Positions 18,830-27,263 of a stretch of 34,110 nucleotides of DNA are shown one piece after another (the first letter of the stretch is position 1; the number at the start of each line of letters is the position of its first letter). Both the position numbers and the translations under genes were made by a program. The DNA is from Clostridia bacterium. GTDB lineage: Bacteria; Bacillota; Clostridia; Oscillospirales; Acutalibacteraceae. Under the pieces are notes generated by a model that ran no database searches, had not been told where the DNA came from, and was given only the letters and a program-made list of their open reading frames with translations. The stretch spans positions 1 to 34,110 of the forward strand of contig JAFRMR010000016.1 in the NCBI GenBank assembly GCA_017430535.1. Reading direction: 5' to 3'.

Positions 18830-20290
18830 TTATTCTTCGGCCCGGGCTGTTTCTTCCATAGCCTTTCTGTTTTCAAGAACGGCCTCGTGGATTTTCTGCT
18901 TGCGCTCGCCTGTAAGCTTAAAGAAGAAATAGGGAACGCCTGCAAGGAACATCATAATACCGTGAACAACGGTGTAGAAGAAAAGCATAAGTATTTTGGT
19001 TTTAAGGGACTGCTCGGGATTGGGTATAAGATCTGTGGGCTGAATATACTGAATTATTGAGCCGTCGCCGTAGAGAATTCTGGGGGCAAGGGCGGTGGCT
19101 ATGGTGCCGCTGATGAGTGTACCTATGCCAACAATAAAGGGCAGTGAGGCATCAAGGCGCTTGCCTGTTTTAAGCTCAAGGTCTTCAAGCACATCGGCCT
19201 GGAACATATTGGGCAGCAGGTTTGATGCGCCGAACTGGAGGCCGATGAGGAAAAGGAACACTATAAACACTATCTGCAAAACGGATGTACCGCTCTTGAA
19301 GTAAGTGTAGCCCACAAGGAATGCAAGGGTATTGATAATCAGCGAGTAAATACCACTGGCTATATAAAGAACCTTGGATGTGAACTTCTTGAGCAGGAAG
19401 TTGATAATAAGCATACCAACTGCCGTGCCTATGCCGGTGGGCAGGCCGAAAAGAAGATACTTTGAGGTGGAGCCCAGCAGAGCCGCCGCAAGGAATACGC
19501 CCATATAGGTTGAAACTTTTCTGAAATTCTTGAGAAGTTCGCTTATTATGATAACCCAGGCATGGGGATTTTCAAGCACTTCTTTGAAACCGATAAGGGG
19601 ATTCTCCCTCTTTTTGGTGTAAACAATTCTCTCTTTGGTAAGGCGGATTCCGAAGAGCATGGTAAGTATGCCCACAACTGCGCAAAGGCAGGCGCCGATG
19701 ATATACTGGGTTGCCTCATCTTTCCAGATAAGGCCGATAACAAGTATGATTACAAGAGGTGCCGAATTACCCACGGCAGAGGAAATGCTACGGAAGGACA
19801 TAACCGTATCGCGTTCCTTCATATTGGGGGTAAGTACCACAGCAAGGTTATTGATTGTGCCTGCAAAATGGGAGAAAATGCCGAAAAGGATTGCGATTGC
19901 CACAAGGTAGGCAATAAGCAGGGCGCCGCCGGCATTTACAATGGGCGCGGGTGTGATGAAGGTGAGCACAAGCAGTATGCCCACAGGCACCGCGCTGGCC
20001 AGAATCAGGGGACGGAACTTACCGCCCTTGCCGATTTTGCGGTTATCAATATACATTGCGATTATGAAATTAAGAAAAAAGGGAATAACACTGATGAGGG
20101 TATTGAACAGGGAGGTCTGAGAAGATTCAAGCTTGAGAACATTGACAAGATAGGCGCTTCTGTAGGATTCAAGCATACCGGTCATACAGGTATAAAAGAA
20201 TACCGCTGTAAGATATGCGACAAACTCGGATTTCCTTATCTGCTTCTCTTCCTGCAGGGGAGTTCCGCTTAAAACAATTCCGTCGGGCAT
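18830..20290 (-). CDS. GPH-type (MFS_2) sugar:cation symporter
   Basis: A 486-residue integral membrane protein with about twelve hydrophobic segments. The order of helices, the YLVNVLKLESSQTSLFNTL start, the cytoplasmic loop IDNRKIGKGGKFRPLIL and the ERDTVMSFRSISSAVGN stretch match the glycoside-pentoside-hexuronide symporter branch of the major facilitator superfamily. The C-terminal tail is charged (LTGERKQKIHEAVLENRK). It probably imports a glycoside with Na+ or H+. It is divergently transcribed from the Gfo/Idh oxidoreductase and near the cytoplasmic GH116, which suggests one catabolic locus. The substrate is unknown. Confidence 0.82.
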   Translation of the reverse strand: MPDGIVLSGTPLQEEKQIRKSEFVAYLTAVFFYTCMTGMLESYRSAYLVNVLKLESSQTSLFNTLISVIPFFLNFIIAMYIDNRKIGKGGKFRPLILASAVPVGILLVLTFITPAPIVNAGGALLIAYLVAIAILFGIFSHFAGTINNLAVVLTPNMKERDTVMSFRSISSAVGNSAPLVIILVIGLIWKDEATQYIIGACLCAVVGILTMLFGIRLTKERIVYTKKRENPLIGFKEVLENPHAWVIIISELLKNFRKVSTYMGVFLAAALLGSTSKYLLFGLPTGIGTAVGMLIINFLLKKFTSKVLYIASGIYSLIINTLAFLVGYTYFKSGTSVLQIVFIVFLFLIGLQFGASNLLPNMFQADVLEDLELKTGKRLDASLPFIVGIGTLISGTIATALAPRILYGDGSIIQYIQPTDLIPNPEQSLKTKILMLFFYTVVHGIMMFLAGVPYFFFKLTGERKQKIHEAVLENRKAMEETARAEE

Positions 20291-20398
20291 TTTATATCCT
20301 CACTTTCAAAGATTATAGATTTATTATACTTTACCTGCGGTAATATTTCAATGCAGAAAAAAGATTTTTATTGCAATACAAACAAAAGCACACGAAGG

Positions 20399-20427
20399 TT
20401 GTACTTGCCGGAAAACTGTGATATAGT
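20399..20427 (+). promoter_or_regulatory. Promoter of the Gfo/Idh oxidoreductase
   Basis: TTGTAC (20399-20404), 17 bases, TATAGT (20422-20427). The start codon lies at 20462, giving a leader of about 28 bases with AGAAGG ahead of the ATG. Confidence 0.5.
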
Positions 20428-20461
20428 TTTTATGACCGAAATACAGAAAGAAGGTCTTACT

Positions 20462-21469
20462 ATGGCTGACAGACTTGTTACTGCCCACATAGGGCTCAAA
20501 TTCGGTATGGCACACATAGAGGGCGCCATTCACAGCGGTGCGGAAATTGCCGCAATATGCGACACTGACCCGAAAAACCTGCGCTTTGCCGGGGAAAGGT
20601 ATTCAATACCCGAGGGAAAGCGGGTAACAGATTACCGGGAAATAATGCAGAATAAAGATATTCAGGCTGTAACCGTGGCAGTGCCGGACCAGCACCACGC
20701 AGAGATAACCTGCAGCCTGTTAAGAGCAGGCAAGCACGTGCTGTGCGAAAAGCCCCTTGCGCTCACAAGAGAAGATGTGCGTAGAATAATAAAGGCGGCG
20801 GATGAATCCGGCCGTATTTGTATGGTGGGGCAGATATGCAGGTTTACCCCCGCATTTGAAAAGGCAAAAGAAATAATCGATTCCGGCACAATCGGGGAAA
20901 TATACTATGCGGAATCGGAATACGCCCACGATTATATGTACCTTGTGGATAACTGGCGCTCCGACCCGAAACGGCACGGAGTTATAGGCGGCGGATGCCA
21001 CGCCGTTGACCTGCTGCGCTGGCTTGTGGGCGACCCCACAGAAGTTTTTGCCTACGGCACTCATAAGCTTCTGCCCCAGGTTGCTTATGACGACGCAACC
21101 ATAGCGGTAATGAAATTCGGCAATGATATTATAGGCAAAATCTTTGTTTCAACGGGATGCAAGCGGGATTACACCATGCGCACCCTGATTTACGGAACAA
21201 AGGGCACAATTATCTGCGATAACACTTCGCCGGAAATGACACTGTTTGTTGCGGGTGAAGACGGAATGGCCCACGAGCCGCAGATAATACCCGTGCAGGT
21301 GAATAACCACAACGCTGCCCGTGAATTCGAGGTATTTGCCGATGCAATACAGGGCGGCAGCCCCCTTGCAACGGATGCAAGAGAAGGAGCAAAAACGGTG
21401 GAAGCCTGCCTTGCGATTATTGAATCCTCAAAAACAGGCAAACCGGTAAAGCCGGATTATGATTTCTGA
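20462..21469 (+). CDS. Gfo/Idh/MocA-family NAD(P)-dependent oxidoreductase
   Basis: A 335-residue sugar or cyclitol dehydrogenase. The N-terminal Rossmann fold ends its second strand at AAICDTDP. VLCEKPLALT (Glu96-Lys97-Pro98) carries the family's conserved lysine, and the substrate domain shows VIGGGCHAVDLLRWLVGD with His180 and Asp183. The usual GxGxxG after strand 1 is replaced by HIGLKFGMAHIEG, an odd but recurring form in some branches. The ATG at 20462 has AGAAGG 7 bases ahead; an upstream in-frame start at 20351 would precede the promoter. It probably oxidises a sugar released or imported by its neighbours. The gene ends in a terminator shared with the next, convergent gene. Confidence 0.86.
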   Translation: MADRLVTAHIGLKFGMAHIEGAIHSGAEIAAICDTDPKNLRFAGERYSIPEGKRVTDYREIMQNKDIQAVTVAVPDQHHAEITCSLLRAGKHVLCEKPLALTREDVRRIIKAADESGRICMVGQICRFTPAFEKAKEIIDSGTIGEIYYAESEYAHDYMYLVDNWRSDPKRHGVIGGGCHAVDLLRWLVGDPTEVFAYGTHKLLPQVAYDDATIAVMKFGNDIIGKIFVSTGCKRDYTMRTLIYGTKGTIICDNTSPEMTLFVAGEDGMAHEPQIIPVQVNNHNAAREFEVFADAIQGGSPLATDAREGAKTVEACLAIIESSKTGKPVKPDYDF

Positions 21470-21493
21470 GTGAAGGAAAAATAACAGATACAA

Positions 21494-21519
21494 AAAAGCA
21501 CTGCCGCGGCAGTGCTTTT
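21494..21519. terminator. Perfectly palindromic bidirectional terminator
   Basis: AAAAGCACTGCC is followed directly by its inverse GGCAGTGCTTTT (with one central CG). A-runs and T-runs on both sides serve the convergent genes at 20462-21469 and 21545-23242. Confidence 0.9.
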
Positions 21520-21544
21520 CACTTTAAATTTCTATTTATAACAA

Positions 21545-23242
21545 TCACATCTGCTCAAGTTTCATGTAATCGATTTTGCCGGATTTCATAAGGGGTATTT
21601 CATCAACAAAGCAGAAATACTTGGGCATCTGATAATCAAGGAGTTTTTGGGAAATGAAGCTACGGATTGTTTCCTCGGGGTTTTCGTCTGCGGCATTTTC
21701 ATAAAGCACCGCAAAAACCTTGCCGGCCTGGATTGTTTCATCATCGTGCACGGCAACCGCTGCGCACTGTTTGACTATGGGGCAGTCGGCAACCGCTTTT
21801 TCAATTGTTTCGCAGTTCACTTTATCGGTAGCGCCAAGGGGCTGATAAAAGCGCTTTATGCGGCCGTAGAAGGTAACAATTCCGTTCTCGTCAAGGGACA
21901 TCCTGTCACCGGAGCGGTAATAGGTTTTGCCCCGGTATTTAATAAATGTTTTTCCGGTAAGCTCCGGTTCGCCTACATAACCTTTGCAAAGAGTTTTGGA
22001 ATACACAAGGGCTTCACCCGTTTCGCCGTACTTAACCTCATTAAGCTCATCATCAACAAGAACCCATTCGGGGCCGTACCAGAATTTGCCCACGGTTCCT
22101 TTTACATGAGGCATACCGTCGGTAACCGTGCCTATGCAAAGCCCTTCGCCTATGCCGTAATTATTGCGGATTTCCGCATCCGGAGCGCCGTGGTTTGCGA
22201 AAAATTCCTTCGCCTCTTCATAAAGGCTCTCCGGCAGGGAAAAGCCGGAAGCAAAAAATGCTATAAGGCAGCTCAGGTCCGCATCTTCCGGAGTGTTATC
22301 GATAAATGCCCTCAGAATTACGGGGGTGCCGTAAATATAGCTGGGCTCGTATTTATAGTAATTGCCGATATCTTCCGGAGTTGCTCCCGGGGCAAGCACA
22401 ACACAGTTGCCGCCCATAATATTCATAAACAGCAGATTCCAGCCGTAAGGGAGCCTGTAGGGCAGAATGCACATCATTTTTTGAGCCCGTATATAATTTG
22501 TCTTTATATCGCTGGAATTTGACGCATACAGCATAGATGCAAATACCGCCTCATTTGTGAAAGGCAGGCCTTTGGGCTTGCCCGCAGAGGAACCGCTGGT
22601 CTGCAGGAACAAGGAAACCTTTTTGCTTAAAAGATTCCTCAGTACGGTAAGTTTAACGCCTTTCGAGCTCTTTTCTCCCCTCTCCCTGAAGGCGGAAAAG
22701 GTTATACCCTTAAAGGCGCTCTCCGTGCTGCCGCTATCTGCCGCCTGCCGGTTTGCATCCGGCTCATAATCTATAACCATTGTAAACTTTGAAGAAGCAA
22801 GAGCATAAATATTCTGCAGGGATTCACGGCTGCGGCCGTAAACAAAAAGCAGATCCGGAGTATATTTATCAACATCGCCTGCAAGCTCCTCATCTGTTGC
22901 AAGGGGGTTGAAATACACAAGCTGAATGCCCGATGCATTTGCAGCCAGAGTTATTGCAATCCCCTCATAAAAATTCGGGGTTATTACGGCAAGCCTCTGA
23001 CCCCGGTTCACACCATACTCTTTAAACGCTTTTATAAGGGTAACGGTATCATCCCGCAGCTCCTGCTTTGAATAAATCCGGTCACCCTGCTGAACAGCCG
23101 GTTCGCTGAGCCTTTTTGAATTAAGAAGCATAAATATGCCGTAAAAGGACAGGGGCAATACAGTAGGCTTAAGAAGCTTTTTGCTTACATTTTTAAGGTG
23201 GGTTTTATCTTTTGACGGAAAACCCGTGCCGTTATTGCTCAT
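21545..23242 (-). CDS. AMP-forming acyl-CoA synthetase/ligase (ANL superfamily)
   Basis: A 565-residue adenylate-forming enzyme that activates a carboxylic acid with ATP. The phosphate-binding loop is LFLQTSGSSAGKPKG (211-225). An NNYGIGEG motif, a YRSGDRMSLDENG motif and the hinge GRIKRFYQPLG (usually GRxDDxIKxxG) follow. The catalytic lysine is in MKSGKIDYMKL near the C-terminus. The loss of the acidic pair in the hinge motif is unusual and hints at a distinct branch. The substrate, possibly a fatty or aromatic acid or a carrier-protein-bound group, cannot be told. GAGGAG lies 9 bases before the ATG. It is a single gene. Confidence 0.85.
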   Translation of the reverse strand: MSNNGTGFPSKDKTHLKNVSKKLLKPTVLPLSFYGIFMLLNSKRLSEPAVQQGDRIYSKQELRDDTVTLIKAFKEYGVNRGQRLAVITPNFYEGIAITLAANASGIQLVYFNPLATDEELAGDVDKYTPDLLFVYGRSRESLQNIYALASSKFTMVIDYEPDANRQAADSGSTESAFKGITFSAFRERGEKSSKGVKLTVLRNLLSKKVSLFLQTSGSSAGKPKGLPFTNEAVFASMLYASNSSDIKTNYIRAQKMMCILPYRLPYGWNLLFMNIMGGNCVVLAPGATPEDIGNYYKYEPSYIYGTPVILRAFIDNTPEDADLSCLIAFFASGFSLPESLYEEAKEFFANHGAPDAEIRNNYGIGEGLCIGTVTDGMPHVKGTVGKFWYGPEWVLVDDELNEVKYGETGEALVYSKTLCKGYVGEPELTGKTFIKYRGKTYYRSGDRMSLDENGIVTFYGRIKRFYQPLGATDKVNCETIEKAVADCPIVKQCAAVAVHDDETIQAGKVFAVLYENAADENPEETIRSFISQKLLDYQMPKYFCFVDEIPLMKSGKIDYMKLEQM

Positions 23243-23328
23243 ACCTATAACTCCTCTTTTTTAGGTTTAATTTCCGGTTTTTTATTATATCACAGGTTTT
23301 TTCTGTTTTCCACTTTAATATGAGGGTA

Positions 23329-23357
23329 TTGACAAATTTTCCGCCTCATGAGATTAT
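23329..23357 (+). promoter_or_regulatory. Promoter of the phosphatase gene
   Basis: TTGACA (23329-23334), 17 bases, GATTAT (23352-23357), with GGAGG 5 bases before the ATG at 23408. Confidence 0.6.
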
Positions 23358-23407
23358 TACCTCTGTAATACACAACAACAATCACAGCTGCTTTTCCGGA
23401 GGATTTT

Positions 23408-24109
23408 ATGACCGTTTACCCTACCGAAAATATAATAAACTGCCGGGACCTGGGCGGATATGCCTGCCCGGGTGGAGTTACCGCCGGCGGCAGGGTGATA
23501 CGCTGCGGCATACCGAAAACCCCTTCGCAGGCTGATATACGCATACTTAAAAATGCGGGAGTAAAAGATATAATAGACCTGCGCGGCGTTAAGGAAGCGG
23601 AGGATATGCCCTCGTTTTTCAAGGATAATCCGGATTTTTATTACCACCATATTCCGACCCTTGAGGCAAATCCGGCGCTTAACGATATAAACCTGCCTAT
23701 ATGGGAAATGTATGCTATTTCACTCAGGGAATACTCCCGGGGTTACAGGGATGTTTTCCGCCTGCTTATTTCCCTTGACGGGCCTTTTCTTATTCACTGC
23801 TTTCTCGGCAAGGACCGCACGGGCATACTTTCGGCCCTGCTGCTGAGCCTTGCGGGGGTAAGCCGGGAGCTGATTGCTCGGGATTACCGCCTGTCCGAAG
23901 ATTATGTGCTGCCCTTTGCAAAAAGAGAAATTGAGAATAAGACCGGCCTTATCTGGGAGCAGGATGAATCCCGCCTGCGCTCAAAGGAAGAAAACATACT
24001 GAAATGCCTTGAGTTCATTGACAGCGCTTACGGCGGGCTGGAAGGATACCTTGAAACCGCAGGACTTGATTCCCGTGAAGTTGAACGAAGTAAAAAAATA
24101 CTGTTATAA
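23408..24109 (+). CDS. Tyrosine-protein phosphatase-like protein (Y_phosphatase3 type)
   Basis: A 233-residue phosphatase with the cysteine active-site loop HCFLGKDRTG: nucleophile Cys131, Arg137, and a lysine and aspartate in the loop. The N-terminal NCRDLGGY and the DIIDLRG stretch are typical of the Y_phosphatase3 family. Members with the HCxxGKDRTG loop can act on phosphotyrosine and on phosphoinositides, as in Listeria LipA. No signal peptide is seen, so it is cytoplasmic. It is a monocistronic gene with a clear promoter and terminator. Confidence 0.88.
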   Translation: MTVYPTENIINCRDLGGYACPGGVTAGGRVIRCGIPKTPSQADIRILKNAGVKDIIDLRGVKEAEDMPSFFKDNPDFYYHHIPTLEANPALNDINLPIWEMYAISLREYSRGYRDVFRLLISLDGPFLIHCFLGKDRTGILSALLLSLAGVSRELIARDYRLSEDYVLPFAKREIENKTGLIWEQDESRLRSKEENILKCLEFIDSAYGGLEGYLETAGLDSREVERSKKILL

Positions 24110-24111
24110 CA

Positions 24112-24137
24112 AAAAACCGTCCGGCAGGACGGTTTTT
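24112..24137. terminator. Bidirectional terminator
   Basis: AAAAACCGTCC-GGCA-GGACGGTTTTT between the convergent phosphatase and aldo/keto reductase genes. Confidence 0.9.
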
Positions 24138-24182
24138 GCTGTTTTTGCGGTTGTATTTTTCACAATTTGTGATACTATTATT

Positions 24183-25298
24183 TTACAGGTTGTTGTAATA
24201 TGCGGCGCAGTCCTCAAGGCGGGTGATGATATCAATTTTCTGGGGGCAGACTTTTTCGCAATTGCCGCATTTTATGCAGTCCGCAGGCCCTGATTTGCCT
24301 TCGGTTGCTCTGAGGTAATCATCACGGCTCTCCTCAATTCTGCCGAAAACAAGCTGCTTGTTTCTGGCTGAGAAAACGCCGGGTATATCAATCTGCTTCG
24401 GGCAGCCCTCAACACAGTATCTGCAGGCGGTGCAGGGAATATCCTTTGCCTCGTTGAATATTTTCTGAGCCTGCCTTACGGCTTCCATTTCCCGCTCGTT
24501 GAGCGGCACGAAGTTTTTCATGAAGTTTACATTATCTTCCATCTGATTCACATTTGACATACCCGAAAGAATTGTGAGTATGCCGTCAAGAGAAGCCACG
24601 AACCTTATGGCCCAGGAGGCGTAGGATGCTCCGGGATTCACGGCGTCAAATATGGCTTTCACCGTCTTTGGAGGGTTGGCAAGCTTGCCCCCTTTTACGG
24701 GCTCCATTACAACTATGGGTTTGCCGTGGCGCCTTGCGGTTTCATAAACCTCACGGGAGCGGACTTTCGGGTCCTCCCAGTCTGCATAATTGAGCTGAAG
24801 CTGTACAAATTCCACATCCGGGTGCTCCGTAAGCAGCTTATCAAGAAGCTCGGGGCCGCCGTGGAAGGAAAAGCCGTAATGCTTTATTCTCCCCTTTTCC
24901 TTTTCTTCCTTAACAAAATCCCAAAGATGGTATTTGTCGTATTTTTCGTAATTATTCTCAGACAGAGAATGAAGCAGGTAATAATCAAAATACCCGGCTC
25001 CTGTTCTCTTCAGGCTGGTGTCAAGCTCCGCCTTTGCGGCCTTTTCGCCGGGCACCATACCCGCAAAAAGCTTATCCGCAAGGGTGTAGGATTCCCTTGG
25101 GTGCCTGTCAATCAGAGCCTTTTTGATTGCCGCTTCTGAGCCAATATAGACAAATGCAGTATCAAAATAGGTGAACCCGTTTTCAAGAAAGATATCCACC
25201 ATTTCCGAGGTTTCTTTCACATTGATCGCGGGGCCCGTGCGGGGCAGGCGCATAAGGCCGAAGCCCAGCTTGCCGGTTTCCGGTAATTTACCGTTCAT
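24183..25298 (-). CDS. Aldo/keto reductase with C-terminal ferredoxin domain
   Basis: A 371-residue oxidoreductase: a TIM-barrel aldo/keto reductase (1-270) fused to a two-cluster ferredoxin tail. The catalytic tetrad is visible as Asp46, Tyr51, Lys76 and His110 (FDTA, VYIGSE, ADKL, LLHS). The tail carries CTACRYCVEGCP (about 280) and CIKCGNCEKVCP (about 341-351) for two [4Fe-4S] clusters. Such fusions are common in anaerobic Firmicutes and link carbonyl reduction to iron-sulfur electron carriers; the substrate is unknown. A paralogue lies at 29090-30202. The gene is divergent from the PPC-domain gene. Confidence 0.9.
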   Translation of the reverse strand: MNGKLPETGKLGFGLMRLPRTGPAINVKETSEMVDIFLENGFTYFDTAFVYIGSEAAIKKALIDRHPRESYTLADKLFAGMVPGEKAAKAELDTSLKRTGAGYFDYYLLHSLSENNYEKYDKYHLWDFVKEEKEKGRIKHYGFSFHGGPELLDKLLTEHPDVEFVQLQLNYADWEDPKVRSREVYETARRHGKPIVVMEPVKGGKLANPPKTVKAIFDAVNPGASYASWAIRFVASLDGILTILSGMSNVNQMEDNVNFMKNFVPLNEREMEAVRQAQKIFNEAKDIPCTACRYCVEGCPKQIDIPGVFSARNKQLVFGRIEESRDDYLRATEGKSGPADCIKCGNCEKVCPQKIDIITRLEDCAAYYNNL

Positions 25299-25382
25299 TT
25301 TATTGCCTCCCTTTCCCTTAAGAATTTACAAATATTATACCACTGTTTTTATTCTGTTTCAACAATTTGAAAGGATGTCATT

Positions 25383-25811
25383 ATGGAATACAGAAAATTC
25401 GGCAGCCGTATTGTGCTGCGCCTTGACAAAGGGGACGAAATCGTTTCATCGGTGCTTGAAACTGCCGCAAAAGAGAATATTGCCCTTGCCTCGGTTTACG
25501 GTATAGGGGGCACGGATTTTGCGAAGGTCGGGGTTTTCAACACGGAAAAGAAGGCCTATGATGAATTTGAGCTTCACGGTACCCACGAAATAACATCCCT
25601 TACCGGCAATATAAACACCATGGCCGGGGAGCCCTACACCCACCTGCACATTACCCTGGCAGGCCCCGGGGGCGATGTTAAAGGCGGCCACCTGCTCAGC
25701 TGTGTTATTTCACTTACGGCAGAAATATTCATAACCGTAATTGAGGGCAGAGTTGACCGCAAAAAAGACCCGGAACTTCAGATAAACAAATTTGATTTTG
25801 AGGTGAAATAA
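25383..25811 (+). CDS. PPC-domain (DUF296) protein
   Basis: A 142-residue protein of the 'plants and prokaryotes conserved' fold. The metal-site histidines appear in PYTHLHITLAG (87 and 89) and GGHLLSC (103). Bacterial members are trimers that bind metal; a biochemical role is not established. AAAGGA lies 7 bases before the ATG. Its stop codon touches the start codon of the next gene, so the pair is probably translationally coupled. Confidence 0.85.
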   Translation: MEYRKFGSRIVLRLDKGDEIVSSVLETAAKENIALASVYGIGGTDFAKVGVFNTEKKAYDEFELHGTHEITSLTGNINTMAGEPYTHLHITLAGPGGDVKGGHLLSCVISLTAEIFITVIEGRVDRKKDPELQINKFDFEVK

Positions 25812-26573
25812 ATGAGTATTCAGATGTTTTTCAAAATGCTTATGGCGCTGGTAACGGTATTTGTTTCCACCCTGAGCGGAACATCCAAGGAGGTTAATAT
25901 GATTGCTCACAGAGGATACAGCGGAATTTACCCCGACAACACAGAAGTTGCTTTCCTGAAAGCAGCCGAGGCCGGAGCCACCGGCGCGGAAACCGATGTA
26001 AGGGTAACCAGCGACGGAGTGTATGTGCTCAGCCACAATGAAACGGCGGAATTCAAAGACGGCACGGAGCTTGAGGTTGCGGCCCACACCTATAAGGAAC
26101 TTACCGCAAAACCCCTTAAAAGCTCCACCCTTACAAACGAAGTGTACCTTTGCACCTACGAAAGATACCTTGAAATTATGCGGGATAACAATATGGTGTG
26201 CTTCATAGAGCTGAAGGGCGATTTTGATGATAATCAGGTTAAAGAAATATTTGACCTTGCCGCAAGAGTTTACAAGCTTGAAAAGTGCATTCTGCAGTCC
26301 TTTGAGTTTGACAACCTGCTGAAAGCCAGGGCTCTCTTCCCGGATCTGCCCCTTATGCTCACCTACGGCTCCAAAGATGACAGCTACAAAAAGTGCTTTG
26401 ATTACGGCATTTCAATTGACGCCGATTATCAGGTGATGACAGAGGAAATGGTAAAGGAATTCCATGACAGAGGCCTGCTTGTTGCCCTCTACACCGCCAA
26501 TGACCCCCTGAGCCTTGCCTACTGCAAATCCCTGGGCGTTGATTATATAGAATCCGATTTATTTATGAAATGA
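25812..26573 (+). CDS. Glycerophosphodiester phosphodiesterase family protein, two possible starts
   Basis: This enzyme family cleaves glycerophosphodiesters to glycerol 3-phosphate and an alcohol. The motif MIAHRGYSG, then PDNTEVAF, GAETDVRVTSDGVYVLSHNE, CFIELKGD and DYIESDL fits the family. The usual HD after VxxH is HN here. Two starts are well supported: ATG 25812 (GAGGTG 6 bases ahead, directly after the previous stop), giving 253 residues with a hydrophobic N-terminus like a signal or anchor, and ATG 25899 (AAGGAGG 5 bases ahead), giving 224 residues that begin right at the catalytic HRG. The shorter form may be cytoplasmic, the longer membrane-directed. Coupling to the PPC gene is likely. 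Confidence 0.85.
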   Translation: MSIQMFFKMLMALVTVFVSTLSGTSKEVNMIAHRGYSGIYPDNTEVAFLKAAEAGATGAETDVRVTSDGVYVLSHNETAEFKDGTELEVAAHTYKELTAKPLKSSTLTNEVYLCTYERYLEIMRDNNMVCFIELKGDFDDNQVKEIFDLAARVYKLEKCILQSFEFDNLLKARALFPDLPLMLTYGSKDDSYKKCFDYGISIDADYQVMTEEMVKEFHDRGLLVALYTANDPLSLAYCKSLGVDYIESDLFMK

Positions 26574-26922
26574 TGTCGGATAATAGATAATGGATGGTAG
26601 ACCATGGGTCGCGTTGCTCCGATTATATGGTTTAGGAGTAAGGATATAGATTGTAATTTGTATGGGCGGATATAATCCGCCCGCAACAAGGATATGCGTA
26701 AGCATATTATAAAGGAGAGTCAGCGACCCGGACTTATTCCTTGTTACTTCTTGCTTGTAACTTAAAAAAAGAACCTGCCGGAAGGCGGATACTCATAAAC
26801 CAGTAATTTCAAGATTTAATCAAATAATTTGATTGCGGAGCTGTTAAACAGGGTTGGTTACGGTTAAACAGGTTATATCAATTGGTTATTTGAACAAGTT
26901 TACTTGCAGAATGGAGCAAGCT
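26574..26922. other. Intergenic repeat-rich spacer
   Basis: No gene seen. It holds a near-perfect palindrome GGGCGGAT-ATA-ATCCGCCC (26664-26682), a small hairpin ATATGC-GTAA-GCATAT (26692-26707), and outward GGGTCGC (26606-26612) / GCGACCC (26723-26729). Together these look like an intergenic palindromic repeat unit. Confidence 0.5.
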
Positions 26923-27164
26923 ATGGTTTATGTGACAAAATGCGAATACAACATTGACACCGGCAGGTTAGAAATAGTGATATTTCGGACAATCAATATT
27001 GGATTGATGTTTATGAAGTTGAGGATGAATGTGCAGATAACATATATGAGCGTTCTTCGCTTTATTAACTTATTTATAATAAGCCGATTGAATATGTTAA
27101 TCTGCTGTTCGCCGGTAACTTAAAAGAATATGTGCAGCAGAGCCCGATTTGCTTTGAATACTGA
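26923..27164 (+). pseudogene. Broken copy of the DUF6061-like gene
   Basis: It reads MVYVTKCEYNIDTGRLEI in one frame. After a one-base shift it continues as NQYWIDVYEVEDECADNIYE, then SSLY, a stop codon (TAA), and LIYNKPIEYVNLLFAGNLKEYV to a final TGA. Line by line this matches the intact 80-residue gene at 14986-15228. It therefore carries at least one frameshift (near 26975) and one nonsense codon, and is not functional as one protein. Confidence 0.85.
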
Positions 27165-27200
27165 AAAGAACAATCTAAATAGATTATTATTTGAATGATT

Positions 27201-27239
27201 TTGCCCTGATCGCAGCATTTCTTACCGCAGTCAGGGCAA
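27201..27239. terminator. Terminator hairpin, T-run on plus strand
   Basis: TTGCCCTGA (27201-27209) pairs with TCAGGGCAA (27231-27239), followed by TTTTGTTTT. It lies between the pseudogene and the end of the minus-strand redox operon and may serve both. Confidence 0.65.
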
Positions 27240-27263
27240 TTTTGTTTTCAATGGCTCCTGTAA

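Noticed and set aside
19562-20272. 236-codon plus-strand frame opposite the symporter
   Set aside because: The minus strand encodes a complete GPH symporter with membrane helices; the opposite frame is hydrophilic and patternless.
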